Positions 7,722 to 16,986 of a stretch of DNA of 64,000 bases are shown in pieces. Each line of letters begins with the position of its first letter. Within the stretch, counting starts at the first letter, position 1. A program made the position numbers and the translations under genes. The notes below the pieces were generated by a model. The model was not told where the DNA came from, did not search any database, and was given only the letters and a program-made list of their open reading frames with translations. This stretch comes from Streptococcus parasanguinis ATCC 15912 (GTDB lineage Bacteria; Bacillota; Bacilli; Lactobacillales; Streptococcaceae), in contig NC_015678.1 of assembly GCF_000164675.2 (NCBI RefSeq), positions 1,054,001-1,118,000 on the forward strand, given 5' to 3'.

Positions 7722-7900
7722 TAGTTTTTTTAGATTTTTTTAAGAAACTTTATCAAAGTTTTCGATCCCTCCTCATTCTTCTATTTTGACAATTTTTCCC
7801 ACTTGTTCTTAGCTTGGTAAGATTCCTCCAGAAAGTCCTTAAAATAGATGAATTTTTCTTGAAAATAGAGTATGATAGAAGCATACTCTGGAGGTAATCT

Positions 7901-9256
7901 ATGAAAATTATTGTTGTTGGTGGAGGAAAGGTCGGAACGGCCCTTTGTCGTTCTCTCGTTGCTGAAAACCACGATGTTATTTTGATCGAAAAAGACGAAT
8001 CCGTTCTCAACCATATCACCAAACGGTTTGATATCATTGGGATTTTAGGAAATGGCGCAAACTTCAAGGTCTTGGAGCAAGCAGATGTTGAAGACTGCGA
8101 TATCTTCATTTCCATGACCGAGTACGACGAAGTGAATATGGTTTCTGCTGTTTTAGCTAAAAAAATGGGAGCCAAAGAAACCATCGTTCGGGTGCGGAAT
8201 CCGGAATATTCCAATTCCTACTTCAAGGAAAAAAATATCTTGGGCTTCTCCCTGGTTGTCAATCCTGAATTGCTGACAGCTCGTTATATTGCTAATATCA
8301 TTGACTTCCCAAATGCCCTTTCTGTGGAGCATTTTGCAAACGGCCGTGTTGCCTTGATGGAATTTAAGATCAAGCCAGATAGCAATCTCTGCGATATGAG
8401 CCTATCCCAATTCCGAAAGAAATACGGAAATGTCATTGTTTGTGCGATCGAGCGTGGCAATGAACTCACGATTCCAAATGGAGACTTTGTTTTGCAGCCC
8501 CAAGACAAGATTTTCGTGACAGGAAATAGGATCGAGATCGTTCTCTTCCACAACAATGTCCGACCTCAAGTCATTAAGAGCATGATGATGATTGGTGCCG
8601 GAAAAATTGCCTACTATCTGCTCAATATTCTCCAGGATGTGCGCCGCAAAATCGATCTCAAGGTCATCGAGGTCAATCGCGAACGAGCTGAATTCTTTAG
8701 CCAAGAATTCCCTGACCTCTATGTCGTCCATGGAGACGGAACCGCTAAAGACATTCTTTTAGAAGAGAGTGCCAATAATTTTGATGCTGTGGCTACTTTG
8801 ACAGGGGTCGATGAAGAAAACATCATCACCTCCATGTTCTTGGATTCTGTCGGAGTCAAAAAGAACATTACCAAAGTCAACCGAACCAGTCTGTTGGAGA
8901 TCATTGGCGATCAGGATATGACCAGTATTGTCACTCCAAAACGCATCGCTGTAGACACCATTATGCACTTTATTCGCGGGCGCTACAATGCACAGTTCTC
9001 AAACCTAGAAGCCTTGCACCATGTCGCAAACGGCCGGATTGAAACCTTGCAGTTTCAAATTAAGGAAGACAACAAACTAACCCAATATCCCCTCTCTGAA
9101 TTGAAATTGAAGAAGGGCGTTTTGATCGCTGCCATTATTCGAAACGGCAAGGCTATTTTCCCGAATGGGGATGACCGTTTGATGGTAGGGGATCGGATTA
9201 TCGTGACCACCTTGATTCAAAATGTCACTAAAATCTACGATCTACTTGAGAGGTAA
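7901..9256 (+). CDS. trkA: Trk-type K+ uptake regulatory NAD-binding subunit TrkA
   Basis: 451 residues with two RCK units. Each has a Rossmann TrkA_N domain (first glycine motif GGGKVGTALC at residues 7-16; second, MMIGAGKIAYY, near residue 230) followed by a TrkA_C domain. It gates the TrkH pore in the membrane in response to nucleotides. In S. pneumoniae the orthologous pair is CabP-TrkH, where the RCK_C domain binds c-di-AMP and blocks uptake; that is probably true here. The ATG follows TGGAGG at 7 bases. A TATGAT -10 at about 7871-7876 sits in a GAGTATG/CATACTC inverted repeat. Confidence 0.92.
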   Translation: MKIIVVGGGKVGTALCRSLVAENHDVILIEKDESVLNHITKRFDIIGILGNGANFKVLEQADVEDCDIFISMTEYDEVNMVSAVLAKKMGAKETIVRVRNPEYSNSYFKEKNILGFSLVVNPELLTARYIANIIDFPNALSVEHFANGRVALMEFKIKPDSNLCDMSLSQFRKKYGNVIVCAIERGNELTIPNGDFVLQPQDKIFVTGNRIEIVLFHNNVRPQVIKSMMMIGAGKIAYYLLNILQDVRRKIDLKVIEVNRERAEFFSQEFPDLYVVHGDGTAKDILLEESANNFDAVATLTGVDEENIITSMFLDSVGVKKNITKVNRTSLLEIIGDQDMTSIVTPKRIAVDTIMHFIRGRYNAQFSNLEALHHVANGRIETLQFQIKEDNKLTQYPLSELKLKKGVLIAAIIRNGKAIFPNGDDRLMVGDRIIVTTLIQNVTKIYDLLER

Positions 9257-9261
9257 GCCTG

Positions 9262-10701
9262 ATGAATAGAAGCATGATTCGTTACCTCTTATCCAAACTC
9301 CTCTTAATCGAGGCAGGTCTCCTAATCGTTCCCCTAGTGGTCGCTGCAATCTATCGGGAACCTGCCAAGGTCTTTGTCTCCATTGGAGCAACCATGGCCA
9401 TCCTACTTGCGTTTGGCCTCCTTGGTAGTTTTCACAAACCTAAGGATTTTCACATCTATGCTAAGGAAGGAGTCCTGATTGTAGCACTTTGTTGGATCCT
9501 ATGGTCCTTCTTTGGTGCCCTTCCCTTTGTCTTTTCGGGCCAAATTCCAAACATTATCGATGCCTTCTTTGAAGTCAGCTCCGGCTTTACAACAACAGGG
9601 GCAACGATTTTAGACGATGTGGGTGTCCTCAGCCACTCTCTCCTCTTTTGGCGTAGTTTTACCCACTTGATAGGGGGGATGGGAGTATTGGTCTTTGCCC
9701 TTGCGATTATGGACAATAACAAGAACAGCCACCTGGAAGTCATGAAGGCAGAGGTTCCTGGTCCAGTATTTGGCAAGGTCGTTTCCAAATTAAAAAACAC
9801 GGCTCAAATTCTCTACTTCTTGTACTTGGGTTTGTTCTTTCTCTTTGTGGTTCTTTATTTCCTTGCTGGCATGCCCCTGTATGATAGTTTCGTCATCGCC
9901 ATGGGGACGGCTGGTACTGGGGGCTTTACCGTCTTTAACGATGGGATCGCCCACTACAATAGTAGTTTGATCACCTATTTGGTCAGTATCGGGGTCTTAG
10001 TCTTCGGGGTTAACTTTAACCTCTACTACTTCCTCATGATTCGAAAATTCAAGGCCTTCTTTAAAGATGAGGAATTGCGGACCTACATTACTATTGTAAT
10101 CCTATCTAGCGTATTGATTGCCTACAATTGCCTCCACCTTTATGCTAATGTTGCGAAGAGCTTTGAGATTTCCTTCTTCCAAGTTTCCAATATCATCACC
10201 ACCACCGGTTTTGGTTATGGGACAACGGAAAAATGGCCTCTTTTCTCACAATTTATCCTCTTGATGCTGATGGTGGTCGGTGGGTCTGCTGGCTCGACCG
10301 CTGGTGGGCTAAAAGTCATTCGGTGCTTGACCTTATGGCGAATCGCAAAAAATCAGGTTCTTTCGACCTTGTCTCCAAATCGCGTTTTGACCTTGCATGT
10401 CAACGATACGGTACTCGATAAGGATACCCAACATCAGATCCTCAAGTACTTTACAATATACAGTTTTATTACGATCGGCTTACTCTTTGTAGTGAGTCTA
10501 GACAACAATAACTTCATGACGGTTGTCAGTGCTGTCTTTAGTTGTTTCAACAATATTGGACCTATGATTGGTACGGGTCAAACCTTCTCCATCTTTAGTC
10601 CGATTTCAAAACTGTTACTTTCCTTAGCCATGATTGCCGGACGGCTTGAAATCTATCCAATGATTCTGCTCTTCCTGCCTAAAACATGGTCTAAACGCTG
10701 A
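9262..10701 (+). CDS. trkH: Potassium transporter membrane subunit TrkH
   Basis: 479 residues, the pore-forming partner of TrkA. It has about ten membrane spans and four P-loop regions with the TTGAT, GTGGF, TTTGFGYG and NNIGPMIG selectivity-filter segments typical of TrkH/KtrB. GGSAGSTAGGLKVIR is the conserved intramembrane loop. The start lies 5 bases after the trkA stop with AGAGGT upstream, so the two are one operon. The transcript ends in the repeat cassette at 10727. Confidence 0.93.
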   Translation: MNRSMIRYLLSKLLLIEAGLLIVPLVVAAIYREPAKVFVSIGATMAILLAFGLLGSFHKPKDFHIYAKEGVLIVALCWILWSFFGALPFVFSGQIPNIIDAFFEVSSGFTTTGATILDDVGVLSHSLLFWRSFTHLIGGMGVLVFALAIMDNNKNSHLEVMKAEVPGPVFGKVVSKLKNTAQILYFLYLGLFFLFVVLYFLAGMPLYDSFVIAMGTAGTGGFTVFNDGIAHYNSSLITYLVSIGVLVFGVNFNLYYFLMIRKFKAFFKDEELRTYITIVILSSVLIAYNCLHLYANVAKSFEISFFQVSNIITTTGFGYGTTEKWPLFSQFILLMLMVVGGSAGSTAGGLKVIRCLTLWRIAKNQVLSTLSPNRVLTLHVNDTVLDKDTQHQILKYFTIYSFITIGLLFVVSLDNNNFMTVVSAVFSCFNNIGPMIGTGQTFSIFSPISKLLLSLAMIAGRLEIYPMILLFLPKTWSKR

Positions 10702-10726
10702 TAAAACGAGAGTGTTATAAAAAAAT

Positions 10727-10901
10727 GAGGCTGGGACAAAAGTCCTAGCCTCTTAATTGTTTTTGGATTGTCGAGCAAGACGCAGTGGTTGAGTGGGCTC
10801 TACAACGCTGATTTCATCAGCATTTACAGCCCTACTCAACTGTGCGGAGGTGGGACAACGAAATCGAATTCTAACGAATTACCGATTTCTGTCCCACTCT
10901 C
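10727..10901. repeat. 175-bp structured repeat / bidirectional terminator cassette, copy 1
   Basis: Nearly identical to 49610-49784, same length and strand. It has three nested hairpin units: 10727-10752 (GAGGCTGGGAC with GTCCTAGCCTC); 10783-10843 (GTTGAGTGGGCT with AGCCCTACTCAAC, enclosing GCTGATTTCATCAGC); and 10850-10897 (GTGGGAC...GTCCCAC). It lies between convergent trkH and yidD. On minus the first hairpin runs into T7; on plus the last one ends both transcripts from the other side. Confidence 0.85.
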
Positions 10902-10924
10902 ATTTCTGTTTATTTGTGATCGTC

Positions 10925-11167
10925 CTATTTTGATTCTTCATTTCGTCTCAGACTAAAGTGGTCTGGCAGAGGGTCTGGTCCCGCTTGGGTACCAGGATGG
11001 CATCGCAAGATTCTCGCAACCCCCATCAAGACACCTTTCACACCAAAGCGTTCAATCGCTTGGATCATATAATTGGAACAGGTCGGTTGAAAGCGACAAG
11101 AAGGCGGAAATATGGGAGAGATCCATTTTTGATAGCCTCTGACCATAGCAATCAGGATTTTTTTCAT
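10925..11167 (-). CDS. yidD: Membrane protein insertion efficiency factor YidD
   Basis: An 80-residue protein of the haemolytic/YidD family, which assists YidC in inserting inner-membrane proteins. The conserved core is [23 protein letters not shown] with three cysteines, followed by ARILRCHPG. Length is normal. Its ATG overlaps the rluB stop as ATGA, making it the last gene of the murI operon. Confidence 0.95.
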   Translation of the reverse strand: MKKILIAMVRGYQKWISPIFPPSCRFQPTCSNYMIQAIERFGVKGVLMGVARILRCHPGTQAGPDPLPDHFSLRRNEESK

Positions 11168-11895
11168 GATTTTTTAGATTTAGTCACTGCTAGATTGTGC
11201 AACTGGCTAATTTCTTTTTTGTTCAAGCGACGGTATTCACCCGGACGAAGTCCTGAGACATCTAGGTTTCCAAACTGGGTTCGGGAGAGTTTGTCCACTA
11301 AAAGTCCTACAGCTTCAAACATCTTTTTGACCTGGTGGTTGCGCCCTTCATGAATGGTCAACTGAACCACTGAACGGTTCTTTTCAACATCCACTTTTAA
11401 GATCTCGTAAGTCGCTGGCTTGGTTTTCTTGCCATCAATGGTCACCCCTCGTGTCAAGGGACGCAAATTTTCCTTATTGGCAATCCCTTTGACACGCGCC
11501 ACATAGACCTTATCAATCTCATTACGTGGGTGAATCATCTCATCTGTAAAATCACCATCATTGGTCAAAATCAAGACACCAGATGTATCCCAGTCCAAAC
11601 GTCCCACTGGGTAGATACGCTCTGGCACTTGAGATAAAAGGTCAACGACTGTTGTCCGCCCTTTATCATCAGATACACTAGAGATGACGCCACGTGGCTT
11701 ATTTAAAAGATAGTAGACCTTTTCTTCGTTGTAGATTGGAGTGCCTTCTACTTCAACCTGATCACCGGTCTTAATAATAGTCGCTAATTCACGCACAACT
11801 TGGCCATTTACTGTAACCAAGCCTTGCTTGATCAGTTCTTCGGCCTTGCGACGACTAGCCACGCCTGCATGGGCAATATATTTGTTAATTCTCAT
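11164..11895 (-). CDS. rluB: 23S rRNA pseudouridine synthase RluB
   Basis: 243 residues: an S4 RNA-binding domain at 1-60 ([16 protein letters not shown]) and an RsuA-type pseudouridine synthase domain from about 62. The catalytic aspartate is D101 in [19 protein letters not shown]. It converts a uridine in helix 89/90 of 23S rRNA to pseudouridine. The start overlaps scpB by 11 bases with AGAGGA upstream. Linkage to scpA-scpB is the standard Firmicute arrangement. Confidence 0.92.
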   Translation of the reverse strand: MRINKYIAHAGVASRRKAEELIKQGLVTVNGQVVRELATIIKTGDQVEVEGTPIYNEEKVYYLLNKPRGVISSVSDDKGRTTVVDLLSQVPERIYPVGRLDWDTSGVLILTNDGDFTDEMIHPRNEIDKVYVARVKGIANKENLRPLTRGVTIDGKKTKPATYEILKVDVEKNRSVVQLTIHEGRNHQVKKMFEAVGLLVDKLSRTQFGNLDVSGLRPGEYRRLNKKEISQLHNLAVTKSKKS

Positions 11896-12454
11896 CTAGT
11901 TCCTCTGTTCTCTCTGAAAATAATTGACCTTCCTCTGGATCAATGTCCACTTCCTCAACCTTTGGTAATTCCTCCAAATGATTGATTCCCATATAATCCA
12001 AAAAATACTCCGTCGTGACATACAAATTGGGACGCCCGAGGACTTCTTTTTTCCCATCCTCTCGGATCAGATCAAATGACAGTAGTTTGGTAATGGCACC
12101 GCTGGAATTGACACCCCGAATATCATCGACCTCCACACGGGTGATTGGTTGCTTATAAGCAATGATTGATAAGGTTTCGAGGGCAGCCCGAGACAAACTT
12201 TGATTCATGGGCGTTCTAGAATAGTCTCGTAAAACTGAAGCGTAGTCTGCCTTTGTCACCAATTTATAACGGGAAGCTGTCTCCATCAAACACAGACTGG
12301 TATCTGTGTCCTCCTGGTATTTTTTGCTTAATTTTTCTAAACTTTGCACCACACCTGTCGGAGGTAAAGAGAGAAGGTCTGCGATTTGTCTGGCAGTAAT
12401 TCCTTCTTCACCTGCTACAAATAAGAGTGCTTCAATTTCAGCTAATTTGCTCAT
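11885..12454 (-). CDS. scpB: Segregation and condensation protein ScpB
   Basis: 189 residues, two winged-helix domains (first [18 protein letters not shown]; second around [26 protein letters not shown]). It binds ScpA and SMC to form the condensin that organises the chromosome. The ATG at 12454 is placed 6 bases after AGGA; a TTG at 12460 would lengthen it by two residues. Overlaps scpA by 17 bases. The C-terminal 25 residues are acidic. Confidence 0.94.
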   Translation of the reverse strand: MSKLAEIEALLFVAGEEGITARQIADLLSLPPTGVVQSLEKLSKKYQEDTDTSLCLMETASRYKLVTKADYASVLRDYSRTPMNQSLSRAALETLSIIAYKQPITRVEVDDIRGVNSSGAITKLLSFDLIREDGKKEVLGRPNLYVTTEYFLDYMGINHLEELPKVEEVDIDPEEGQLFSERTEELDEN

Positions 12455-13157
12455 GTTCAATCCTATTTAAGTAAATTTCTCCAAAAGCCCTATCCTGGAT
12501 CACCGTTACTTCTTGAATCTTGATCAATTCAAGGGTTGCAAGAAATAGAGTAATGACCTCTTGGAGATCCGTTGCTTCTAGAAACAAGTCCTGCAAGAGA
12601 ACTTGTGAGCGATCGTGGAATCGGTGACGCAGCTGGTCCATCAGATCCTCAATCTTGTATTCATCCTTTACAATGGTCGTATGGTTCTGACGGAATTCTT
12701 CTTTTTTCTTGGTCAATAGTTTTGAGAAAGCCAAGAAAAGATCCACCGTTGTACGATCGTGAAGCAATTCCGTATCGTCGTAGACCAATTCCATCTTGGG
12801 TTTTGAATAATAGAGGGCGCGCTCCTCGTGCTGTGAGGCCATCAACTCTCCTAATTGCTTGTAAGTACGGTACTCTTCCAATTGAGAAAGGAGGTCCTGC
12901 TCGAGATCCTCTGCTTCATCCATCTCCTCTGCAACCTTAGGAAGAAGTCTTCGACTCTTGATCAAGGTTAGTTGACTAGCCATCAGCATGTATTCCCCTG
13001 CTACCTCTAGTTTCATCGCCTGGAGAGTCGCCAGATAAGCCAGATACTGTTCGATCACCTCAATCAAGGGGACCTCATAAATATCCATCTGGTATTTAGA
13101 GACCAAGTGGAGCAAGAGGTCCAAAGGCCCTTCAAAATCTTTAATTTTAATATCCAT
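12438..13157 (-). CDS. scpA: Segregation and condensation protein ScpA
   Basis: 239-residue kleisin of the SMC-ScpA-ScpB condensin. The N-terminus [18 protein letters not shown] is the SMC-neck-binding signature of the family; the C-terminal winged helix ([20 protein letters not shown]) binds the SMC cap. It starts at the stop codon of the xerD-like gene (TAATG) and overlaps scpB, so all three are translationally coupled. Confidence 0.95.
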   Translation of the reverse strand: MDIKIKDFEGPLDLLLHLVSKYQMDIYEVPLIEVIEQYLAYLATLQAMKLEVAGEYMLMASQLTLIKSRRLLPKVAEEMDEAEDLEQDLLSQLEEYRTYKQLGELMASQHEERALYYSKPKMELVYDDTELLHDRTTVDLFLAFSKLLTKKKEEFRQNHTTIVKDEYKIEDLMDQLRHRFHDRSQVLLQDLFLEATDLQEVITLFLATLELIKIQEVTVIQDRAFGEIYLNRIEHEQIS

Positions 13158-13888
13158 TATTTATATTTTTCTAATGTCACCATGGTTTTTAGGCCCAATT
13201 CACGCGCAATACTAAAGAGATCCACACCGAGTTCACGTTGTTTCAAAATATATTGCTCACGAATCGATTGCGCCGAAAGGTCTTGATTCCCTTTTTCGAT
13301 CAAGAAGGCTTCTAATTGTCGGAATCCCCACTGACGGGAGTAGCATTTTCCTTTATTATCAAAGAGATAAATACCATCTAGGAAGAGTTGCAATTCATCC
13401 AGTAACGGCTCTGGAACCTTTAAAACCCGTTTTTGGCCATCTTTGCCCACTCGAATGACATGAAAGTCCAGCTGAATATCTTCGACCTTGACTTGGAGGA
13501 TCTCACTTGGCAACAAGCCCATCTCCAGAATCAACAAGGCCATCAAGCGTCCCTGTGGGTTAGTTGATTCTTCCCAAAAATGGGTCAGATCCAACAATTC
13601 CCGATCATGGGTCTTGGCCGGTTGAATTTTAGGCAAGACCAAACGATGGTATTCAGAAATAAAGCGTTCTTGATACAAATAATATAAAAATTGGTTGACG
13701 GCGGATAATTTTCGTTTTTGAACCGCCGGTTTAAAATCTTTAATCGAAGCTTGGTAAATTCTCAAATTTGTCGGTGTCACTTTTCCATGGATCGACTCAA
13801 TAAATTGGTCCAAATCATAAAAATAGGCAGACTGAGAATTTTCACTTAATTCTTTTTGATCAATAAAACTTGCAATAAATTCTTTCAT
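13157..13888 (-). CDS. XerD-like tyrosine recombinase homologue, probably catalytically degenerate
   Basis: 243 residues with an N-terminal SAM-like domain (1-85) and a C-terminal integrase fold. The usual first catalytic arginine motif (TGLRxSE) reads EMGLLPSEI, so Arg I is a leucine. The HxLRH box reads [10 protein letters not shown], keeping only an arginine. A tyrosine remains near the C-terminus (LEKYK). Streptococci carry this XerD-like protein in the scp operon, separate from the active XerS/dif system. I infer a structural or regulatory DNA-binding role rather than recombination. ATGA overlap with cbpB. Confidence 0.85.
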   Translation of the reverse strand: MKEFIASFIDQKELSENSQSAYFYDLDQFIESIHGKVTPTNLRIYQASIKDFKPAVQKRKLSAVNQFLYYLYQERFISEYHRLVLPKIQPAKTHDRELLDLTHFWEESTNPQGRLMALLILEMGLLPSEILQVKVEDIQLDFHVIRVGKDGQKRVLKVPEPLLDELQLFLDGIYLFDNKGKCYSRQWGFRQLEAFLIEKGNQDLSAQSIREQYILKQRELGVDLFSIARELGLKTMVTLEKYK

Positions 13889-14346
13889 TTTGGAATCATC
13901 TCGTATTCATTTGAAAAACCATGCATTAGCGAATTGATGGCTTTAAGAATCGATTTCCGTGTAATAATCCCTTGGAAATAGCCTTCTTCATCCACCACCG
14001 AAAGGAAGGAGTCATCCACCAACTTGTGCAGGACTTCTGTCAAATTGAAGTCTAAGCCGATGACCCCGACCTCTTTTTTTGCAACGTCTACGATATCCAT
14101 CGAGGCAAAAGTCTCCTCAGGAATCTCGTGTTTCAATTGATAAGATAGAATATCCGTTAGGGAGATCGTCCCCACAAACTTGCGTTCATCCGTCACTACC
14201 GGAATACGACTATAGCTAATCTGGCTCAACAACAAGACAGCATGGTCTACATTGTGGTTATCAATCAAGACCGCTAAATTTTTGGCTGGAGTTAAGAACG
14301 TCTCTTCCTGCGCCAGCAAGAAACGTTCAAATTCCTTTGCTATCAT
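13885..14346 (-). CDS. cbpB: CBS-domain c-di-AMP-binding protein CbpB
   Basis: 153 residues, two tandem CBS domains (about 12-75 and 82-145; motifs YSRIPVVTDERKFVGTISL and FLSVVDEEGYFQGIITRKS). CbpB/DarB-type proteins bind c-di-AMP and, when free, activate the stringent-response enzyme Rel; that role is known for the family and inferred here. Start overlaps the yfcE stop; stop overlaps the xerD-like start. Confidence 0.87.
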   Translation of the reverse strand: MIAKEFERFLLAQEETFLTPAKNLAVLIDNHNVDHAVLLLSQISYSRIPVVTDERKFVGTISLTDILSYQLKHEIPEETFASMDIVDVAKKEVGVIGLDFNLTEVLHKLVDDSFLSVVDEEGYFQGIITRKSILKAINSLMHGFSNEYEMIPK

Positions 14347-14864
14347 CTGCTAAACTCCTTTGTCAATTCAGGATACAATACATGGTCTCTCGTGTAGTAC
14401 TCTACCTTGTAATGAGAATCATCTATCTCAATTTTAGCATAGAGACACTCTCGAATCAGACCGCGTGGTTGACTGATCGATCCAGGATTCACAAAGAGGG
14501 TTCTTCCTTCCTTCCAAGCATCTGGGATATGAAGGTGGCCGTAAAGACAGATATCTGCTTCTTCCTCTTGGGCCCACAGATCCAATTTTTGAAAACTAAA
14601 ATTGATCTGGAAGAGATGCCCATGGGTCTGGATGATCCGTGTTGGCCCTAGTTGGGTCACCAAGCGTTCTGGATAGCCATCATAAAAATCCATATTTCCT
14701 TGGACAACGTGGATCCCTTCCCAGACAGGATCGTCACTTTTTAGCTCAGAATCCCCATTGTGAAAGATCCCATCGACCTGGCCTAGGTATTTTTCTTTAA
14801 TAGCTTCAACAACGGAGCGGTCTCCATGCGAGTCACTCATCACGATGATTGTTTGCTTTGCCAT
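14343..14864 (-). CDS. YfcE/MJ0936-family metallophosphoesterase
   Basis: 173 residues, calcineurin-like phosphoesterase. Metal ligands are visible in order: MSDSHGD (D9, H11 region), HNGDSE, VQGNMD, QTHGH and YGHLHIP. These small enzymes hydrolyse phosphodiesters in vitro; the physiological substrate is unknown. GGAGG lies upstream of the ATG. It overlaps the 3' end of rdgB by 25 bases within the murI operon. Confidence 0.88.
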   Translation of the reverse strand: MAKQTIIVMSDSHGDRSVVEAIKEKYLGQVDGIFHNGDSELKSDDPVWEGIHVVQGNMDFYDGYPERLVTQLGPTRIIQTHGHLFQINFSFQKLDLWAQEEEADICLYGHLHIPDAWKEGRTLFVNPGSISQPRGLIRECLYAKIEIDDSHYKVEYYTRDHVLYPELTKEFSR

Positions 14865-15817
14865 GATGGAAATACCTCCAATAACTTTTTAACAGCTAAA
14901 GCACGATGCGATTGTGTATTTTTTTCTTCAAGTGTTAATTCAGCGGCAGCACGGCCCGTTTCCCCAACTAAGAAGAGTGGATCATAGCCAAACCCGTTTT
15001 CACCCTTAGGTTCAAAATTAATATACCCTGGCCAATCAGCTTCAACCACCAAGCTTTCCTTGCCTGGCCTTGCAACCACCAAGGTCGTATGGAACTGGGC
15101 TGAACGATCTTTCAAGTCAAAAACCATGGCCAATTCATGCAACAATTTCGCATTGTTTTCCGTATCTGTCGCACCAACTCCCGCAAAACGAGCTGACCAA
15201 ACTCCTGGTAAGCCTCCCAAGATATCTACCTTCAAACCTGAATCATCCGCTAAGACTGTTTTCCCAGTTAGCTCTGCGATGGTTTCAGCTTTTAGGCGGG
15301 CATTCTCCTCAAAAGTCATCCCTGTTTCTTCGACTTCTGGAAGCTCTGGATACTGATTGAGGTTTTCCACTTCAAAGCCTAGCTTTTCAAACATATTACG
15401 GAATTCTTTGGTTTTTCCCTCATTTCGAGTCGCAATAAGAATCGTATCTTTGACCTTGTCTTGCCCTAAAAAAGCTTCCAAATCCACCCCATCACTTGGC
15501 AAATGCAAATAGAGCAATTTCCCTTTTTCAACCAAGAGCAAGGCACCTTGACGCTGGACAATTTCAAAAGATCTTCCCTTGACTTCATTCAAGATTTTCG
15601 TCAAAAAGGTTAGGAAACGAAAGGCTGATCCATAGCGCATCACCGATAGATTGAGAGGAAATCCTTCAGGATCCTTGGCAAAGAGAAGTTCCAGCTGGTC
15701 TAACAGAGTGGAAGCTTCCGCAGGCACTTGACTAAATTGGTTGTAGTCTGCATCTTCTCCCCATTGGGCAATATACCAATCTTGGGAATCTTTGTATTCA
15801 AATAGTTTGTCACTCAT
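14840..15817 (-). CDS. rdgB: dITP/XTP pyrophosphatase (RdgB/HAM1) with N-terminal extension
   Basis: 325 residues. The HAM1 domain occupies about 116-315 ([64 protein letters not shown]) and removes deaminated purine dNTPs. Typical RdgB proteins are near 200 residues; the extra ~115 N-terminal residues ([20 protein letters not shown]...) are a domain of unknown role that I recall from other streptococcal RdgB proteins. The start at 15817 overlaps the murI stop as ATGA, which argues against the longer frame from 15856. Confidence 0.92.
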   Translation of the reverse strand: MSDKLFEYKDSQDWYIAQWGEDADYNQFSQVPAEASTLLDQLELLFAKDPEGFPLNLSVMRYGSAFRFLTFLTKILNEVKGRSFEIVQRQGALLLVEKGKLLYLHLPSDGVDLEAFLGQDKVKDTILIATRNEGKTKEFRNMFEKLGFEVENLNQYPELPEVEETGMTFEENARLKAETIAELTGKTVLADDSGLKVDILGGLPGVWSARFAGVGATDTENNAKLLHELAMVFDLKDRSAQFHTTLVVARPGKESLVVEADWPGYINFEPKGENGFGYDPLFLVGETGRAAAELTLEEKNTQSHRALAVKKLLEVFPSWQSKQSS

Positions 15818-16608
15818 AAATTTACGTGCTCCACATTCACTGAACGTTCTAGCCATTTTTCGGCAATCGCTGCAAAGCTATTGGCATTTGCAGTGGTATA
15901 AAAGCGGTGGGTCTGCTCTAAGAGTTCGCGGCTCTTATTGAGCTCAAAATAGTTTAATAAGACGGAAATATCCCGAACACACTCCGCTCCACTATCAATC
16001 AATTTGACATCCGGTCCCATCACATTTTGAATAATCGGTTTTAACAGGGGATAATGGGTACATCCCAAGACCAAGGTATCAACCTTTCCAACTAGTGGTT
16101 TTAGGGTTTCGTAAACCACCTTTTTGGTCACACTGGATGCCAACTCGTTGGATTCCACTAAAGGAACAAACTTGGGACAAGCTAAACTGGTGACTTTCAT
16201 ATCTGGTGCCAGACTTTGAATCTTCTCTTTATAAATTCCAGAAGAAACTGTCATCGGTGTCCCAATGACCCCAATTTTTTGATGGGTCGTTGATTTAATG
16301 GCTGCAGAAGCTCCGGGCAAGATCACTCCCAAGACAGGAATATCAAGTTTTTCCTTTACTTCTTCCCAAACCACTGCCGTCGCTGTATTACAAGCTAAAA
16401 CAATCATCTTGACATTTTTGGTCAGAAGGAAGTTCACCATCTGCCAAGTATACTCGCGAATTTGGTCTGCTGGTCTAGGACCATAAGGTGCACGTGCTGA
16501 ATCTCCAATATAGACGACATCTTCGTGAGGAAGCTGACGGAGCAATTCGCGGACAACAGTCAAGCCCCCTACTCCAGAATCTAAAAAACCAATCGGTCGG
16601 TTATCCAT
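15814..16608 (-). CDS. murI: Glutamate racemase MurI
   Basis: 264 residues; makes D-glutamate for peptidoglycan. The two catalytic cysteines are in LACNTATA and LGCTHYPLL; the N-terminus is [17 protein letters not shown]. The ATG at 16608 follows GGAAGGAAGAG at 2-7 bases; five further upstream codons are unlikely. First gene of the operon through yidD (16608-10925), in which every gene overlaps or touches the next. Confidence 0.95.
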   Translation of the reverse strand: MDNRPIGFLDSGVGGLTVVRELLRQLPHEDVVYIGDSARAPYGPRPADQIREYTWQMVNFLLTKNVKMIVLACNTATAVVWEEVKEKLDIPVLGVILPGASAAIKSTTHQKIGVIGTPMTVSSGIYKEKIQSLAPDMKVTSLACPKFVPLVESNELASSVTKKVVYETLKPLVGKVDTLVLGCTHYPLLKPIIQNVMGPDVKLIDSGAECVRDISVLLNYFELNKSRELLEQTHRFYTTANANSFAAIAEKWLERSVNVEHVNL

Positions 16609-16685
16609 ATCTCTTCCTTCCAAAAGGAGGGACTAAGAAATTCCTCCAAGCCCCTCTCATTTATTATCGTGAGATTGCCCCACTC

Positions 16686-16931
16686 TTATTTTTTCTTGTT
16701 TTTCGCCATTGCTGATTTTTGTTGGGTCACAATTTGGCGATAGACTTGTTGAACTTTTGCTTCGCTTGGACGTTGGCCACTCGCACCTAAAAGTGTGCGG
16801 ACTGCTTCAACATTCAAACGTGGATTTGATGCAAATTCTTTTTCAAATTGACGACGAAGCAAGAACATTCCTGCAACCATCCCACCAAAGAAAGCCAAAA
16901 TAATCAACAAAATTCCTAAAAAGAGATTCAT
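16686..16931 (-). CDS. YneF family (UPF0154) small membrane protein
   Basis: 81 residues with one N-terminal membrane helix ([22 protein letters not shown], residues 3-24) and a soluble tail ([31 protein letters not shown]) that is the UPF0154 signature; a Lys-rich end follows. Function unknown. It precedes murI by 77 bases on the same strand, without a clear terminator between, so it may lead that operon. Confidence 0.88.
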   Translation of the reverse strand: MNLFLGILLIILAFFGGMVAGMFLLRRQFEKEFASNPRLNVEAVRTLLGASGQRPSEAKVQQVYRQIVTQQKSAMAKNKKK

Positions 16932-16986
16932 ACAATTTTCTCCGATCCATTATTTTTACATAACTATCATTATATCAGACAATCGC

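Noticed and set aside
10768-10956. A 62-codon plus frame shared with 49651-49893 (MSSKTQWLSGLY...)
   Set aside because: It lies inside the 175-bp structured repeat. The shared peptide is explained by DNA repeat identity, it lacks a ribosome site, and the stems explain the conservation.
13157-13888. Integrase of an integrated element
   Set aside because: The gene sits inside the conserved murI-to-yidD operon with overlapping neighbours, has degenerate catalytic motifs, and no attachment repeats or phage genes surround it.
16609-16685. Terminator between yneF and murI
   Set aside because: The pyrimidine/purine-rich text near 16620-16650 forms no convincing stem with a T tract on minus, so I left yneF and murI as possibly co-transcribed.
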